16,381 nucleotides of DNA from JBHJOF01 sp050330055. GTDB lineage: Bacteria > Pseudomonadota > Alphaproteobacteria > Kiloniellales > JAKSDN01. Position 1 is the first letter of the stretch, and each line of letters opens with the position of its first letter. The stretch is from contig JBHJOF010000335.1 in the NCBI GenBank assembly GCA_050330055.1, positions 1-16,381 on the forward strand, in the 5' to 3' direction. The notes under the pieces were generated by a model. It saw only the letters and a program-made list of their open reading frames with translations, had not been told where the DNA came from and searched no databases. Positions 14,738 through 16,381 of the stretch are shown one piece after another. Position numbers and translations under genes: made by a program.

Positions 14738-15730
14738 CTACTTACCCGGCTGCATGCTATTAGGAATAGCGACTGAATGCTGATCAGGCAAAGGCTCCAA
14801 TCCTAAACATTTCTGCACCGGCTGTGACCACCCGGACAGCAAATCCATTATAGCCGGTATCACTAAACGATGATACAAGTCGCGGGCGACTTCCACATAC
14901 GCATCGTTAACATCCAGTTGACCTGGCCAGTCAACGGATAGAATTGCGAAATCTGTAATCCGAAAAGCAAAGAAAGAATGATAAGATACCTCTCCGCGAT
15001 CTTGACCTTCCTTGACAGCTGTAGTAATGGGCGTAAAATGAGGTGACGGGAATTCTTCCGTTAACACCTTGTAGCCCACTGAATTTTTGTCGAAGGATTT
15101 TGTTCTGTGCCGTGGCAATGACCCAGCATATGAAATCCAATGTCTACCCACAATATCGCCTTTGCTAGCCCCGTAGACGATAATCGTAGCACGCACACGA
15201 TACTGAGGTTCCTTGGCTAAGACCCCAAAAACAAAATTAAAAACATCCGTAGTGATAGTGAGCCAGCTCGTGATAACCATTTGCATGGAGTGATCTCTGG
15301 CATCTCCGTTTTCTGTGTTAAGTAAGTCGGTTTTTTGTTTGGATACCAATCCTCCGAAGCTTTGCTTCCACTGGTCAAGAGCTTTAAGTACTAATTCCTT
15401 GTTATCGAGTCTCAATTGTTCTCGAACGCCCTTCAAGCCGCCAACATGATACTCGAATATCGGTCTTCCTCGCTCTGTACTTGCAATGAATGAGAGTAGA
15501 AGGTAGACTAACCAGCCAAGAAATGCTCCAACAGCGGACCCAAATGCTCCGACAATCAGAAGTTCAGGACTATCTTTTAGAAGCGCAGCGAGGCCTCCAA
15601 TAGAACTCCCAGCTACAGCACCAAGCGTGCCATTGCGCAGCCTATCGTTCTGCTCCTCGGCCATAACAGATGCGACAAATGTGGCCAGGGCACCACTAGT
15701 TCCGACGAGCAAAGTCAGTGTCTCCAACAT
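14738..15730 (-). CDS. Unrecognised integral membrane protein with a GAF-like C-terminal region
   Basis: No family is recognised. From the start used here the 330-residue product has hydrophobic segments at about 3-24, 34-51 (glycine rich, TLGAVAGSSIGGLAALL) and 56-83 (ending FLGWLVYLLLSFIAS). A charged linker follows, then a soluble region (about 155-296) with strand-helix rhythm like a GAF domain: YRVRATIIVYGA, then RHWISYAG, GEVSYHSFFAFRITDFAILSVDW and a final helix EVARDLYHRLVIPAIMDLL. The likely topology is an N-terminal membrane anchor with a cytoplasmic sensor-like domain. ATG at 15730 is preferred because GGAAGGG lies ten bases upstream; an ATG at 15778 would add 16 residues but lacks a ribosome site. 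It lies in the low-GC segment, upstream of the primase-like gene. The GAF reading is inference. Confidence 0.72.
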   Translation of the reverse strand: MLETLTLLVGTSGALATFVASVMAEEQNDRLRNGTLGAVAGSSIGGLAALLKDSPELLIVGAFGSAVGAFLGWLVYLLLSFIASTERGRPIFEYHVGGLKGVREQLRLDNKELVLKALDQWKQSFGGLVSKQKTDLLNTENGDARDHSMQMVITSWLTITTDVFNFVFGVLAKEPQYRVRATIIVYGASKGDIVGRHWISYAGSLPRHRTKSFDKNSVGYKVLTEEFPSPHFTPITTAVKEGQDRGEVSYHSFFAFRITDFAILSVDWPGQLDVNDAYVEVARDLYHRLVIPAIMDLLSGWSQPVQKCLGLEPLPDQHSVAIPNSMQPGK

Positions 15731-16144
15731 TGCCTGAACGCCCTTCCGCGTATGTCTAAGAAATTCGGAACTCCACATCTAGCGGTTAGGTTTAGCCACT
15801 AATGCCTCCCAAGCATCGTGGAGGAATAATAAATCACAAACTGACGACGGTGCTGGGCACTCTTTTTCAGTCACTACAACTGAACAGGTGGAGAACATAT
15901 CTGCACACAGAAATTCCAGCACACGATACTGGGAGCTCTCGCATTCCGAAGTTACGGCAATCTCTAGTAGAGATTTCCTTTATGATCCCACCGCAACAAC
16001 TAATGATAGCACAGAGTGGATTCTACGACAAATCAACTGTTGGTTTGAAACAGCTCATGTCCGCTCTGGGTCAACACCGCGCTTGACCACAAACACAGAT
16101 GGGCGATTGGGGCGAATGAAAACCCGGTGGTGAGTAGGGCTTTT

Positions 16145-16161
16145 GTTCACGCGGCGTGAAC
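16145..16161. promoter_or_regulatory. Perfect inverted repeat with flanking T-runs
   Basis: GTTCACG-CGG-CGTGAAC has seven-base-pair arms and a three-base centre. TTTT precedes it and TTTT follows it on the plus strand. It could be a weak terminator in plus-strand sense or an operator-like site. It lies about 70 bases downstream of the tRNA 3' end. Confidence 0.4.
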
Positions 16162-16187
16162 TTTTCGAGTTGCATACCGTGCAAGGC

Positions 16188-16204
16188 GGTGGGAGTCTGG
16201 GGGA
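16188..16204. repeat. Degenerate direct copy of the tRNA 3' terminus (possible attachment-site scar)
   Basis: GGTGGGAGT at 16188-16196 repeats the same nine bases at 16233-16241, which are the 3' end of the tRNA gene; after three differing bases GGGGA matches again, giving 14 of 17 identical. The two copies are 45 bases apart in the same orientation. Short repeats of a tRNA 3' end are what integrase-mediated insertion leaves, but a copy this short and imperfect may be chance. Confidence 0.35.
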
Positions 16205-16225
16205 CAAGATGTCCCGATTCGGGAC
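16201..16225 (-). terminator. Two overlapping, mutually exclusive stem-loops downstream of the tRNA
   Basis: GGGACA-AGA-TGTCCC (16201-16215) and GTCCCGA-T-TCGGGAC (16211-16225) are both perfect and share GTCCC, so only one can form at a time. They begin seven bases beyond the tRNA 3' end on its own strand and are the best candidates for its transcript end, although no T-run follows. Confidence 0.4.
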
Positions 16226-16231
16226 CCGTTA

Positions 16232-16336
16232 TGGTGGGAGTGACGGGGATCGAACCCGCAAGGGCCGTATGCAGTTGACGGACTGCGGCCCACTGGTTTC
16301 CAAAACCAGCGCGTTTGCCTCTTTCGCCACACTCCC
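16232..16336 (-). tRNA. Class II tRNA, leucine-like body with a UGG (proline) anticodon
   Basis: The 105-nt cloverleaf is complete, including an encoded CCA. The acceptor stem is GGGAGTG/CACTCCC (seven perfect pairs) with A73. The D arm, GCG-AAAGAGGCAAA-CGC, resembles leucine tRNAs. The anticodon stem CTGGT/ACCAG encloses loop TTTGGAA, which puts UGG at positions 34-36 (16300-16302). The 33-nt variable arm has stem GGGCCG/CGGCCC extended by CAGT/ACTG. The T arm is GCGGG-TTCGATC-CCCGT. Proline tRNAs normally have a short variable loop, whereas long arms mark Leu, Ser, bacterial Tyr and Sec. The leader GGT extends pairing with the ACC of the 3' end to ten base pairs. Annotation software could call it tRNA-Pro, tRNA-Leu or undetermined. 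That it is a tRNA gene is firm; its charging is not. Confidence 0.88.
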
Positions 16337-16381
16337 ACCGAAGCGCGGTTGTGGCGGCCTGTAGGGGTTGGACCAGACAGG

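Larger units (their letters stand above)
15779..16231. other. Gene-poor low-GC stretch between the accessory genes and the tRNA
   Basis: Short open frames exist on the plus strand (15802-16086 and 15888-16133) but they overlap each other in different frames, lack good ribosome sites and resemble nothing known; the first starts 24 bases from the opposing start region where a promoter is expected. I do not accept either as a gene. The right end (16145-16225) is rich in perfect inverted repeats and holds a degenerate copy of the tRNA 3' end, listed separately. Confidence 0.5.

Noticed and set aside
15802..16133. Two short plus-strand frames between the membrane protein and the tRNA
   Set aside because: Mutually overlapping in different frames, no ribosome sites and no similarity to anything I know; the MSALGQ-like peptide near 16050 recalls translated repeat debris seen in alphaproteobacteria, but the match is too short to call.
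13700..16231. A CRISPR array or transposon ends in the low-GC segment
   Set aside because: I see no regularly spaced repeats, no terminal inverted repeats around the pair of genes, and no transposase or integrase.
16293..16309. Reading the tRNA as a serine tRNA with a GGA anticodon
   Set aside because: That needs shifting the anticodon stem by one base, which destroys all pairing; with the perfect CTGGT/ACCAG stem the anticodon is UGG, and A73 is not the usual serine discriminator.

Overview
The window looks like the chromosome of a GC-rich alphaproteobacterium, probably Rhodospirillales or a close relative. The grounds are the codon use, the gene order of the aa3-type cytochrome c oxidase locus, and a tldD gene close to it. 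No species can be named from the sequence alone.

Layout. (1) 1-1913: an M32 carboxypeptidase gene on the minus strand, bracketed by two copies of a GC-rich interspersed repeat that folds into stem-loops. (2) 1950-8358: a compact minus-strand cytochrome oxidase operon, read right to left as ctaC (subunit II), ctaD (subunit I), ctaB (heme O synthase), a 43-residue membrane protein, ctaG (CuB insertion), ctaE (subunit III), a DUF983 zinc-ribbon membrane protein, and SURF1. It encodes the mitochondrial-type core subunits plus heme and copper assembly factors. Perfect or near-perfect hairpins sit at the ctaD stop codon and between ctaE and the DUF983 gene. The region upstream of ctaC carries a cluster of short dyads. 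(3) 8661-12081: an exported TPR protein and a large hybrid histidine kinase with an N-terminal GAF-like domain and three PAS domains, both on the minus strand. (4) 12258-13691: tldD on the plus strand, divergent from the kinase.

(5) From about 13,790 to 16,230 the base composition drops sharply: 40 of 60 bases are G or C at 13561-13620, against 25 of 60 at 14101-14160. This stretch holds two unrecognised minus-strand genes. One encodes an integral membrane protein with a GAF-like C-terminal region. The other encodes a 210-residue protein with SxH, aspartate and LR motifs resembling an archaeo-eukaryotic primase (AEP) core. The segment abuts the 3' end of a tRNA gene, as expected for a tRNA-integrated accessory island, but no integrase lies in the window.

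(6) 16232-16336 (minus): a class II tRNA with a 33-nt variable arm. It has a leucine-type D arm and an A73 discriminator, but its anticodon is UGG, which reads proline codons. This tRNA and the neighbouring two-gene module are the most interesting content. Everything else is ordinary core metabolism with a few local regulatory structures.
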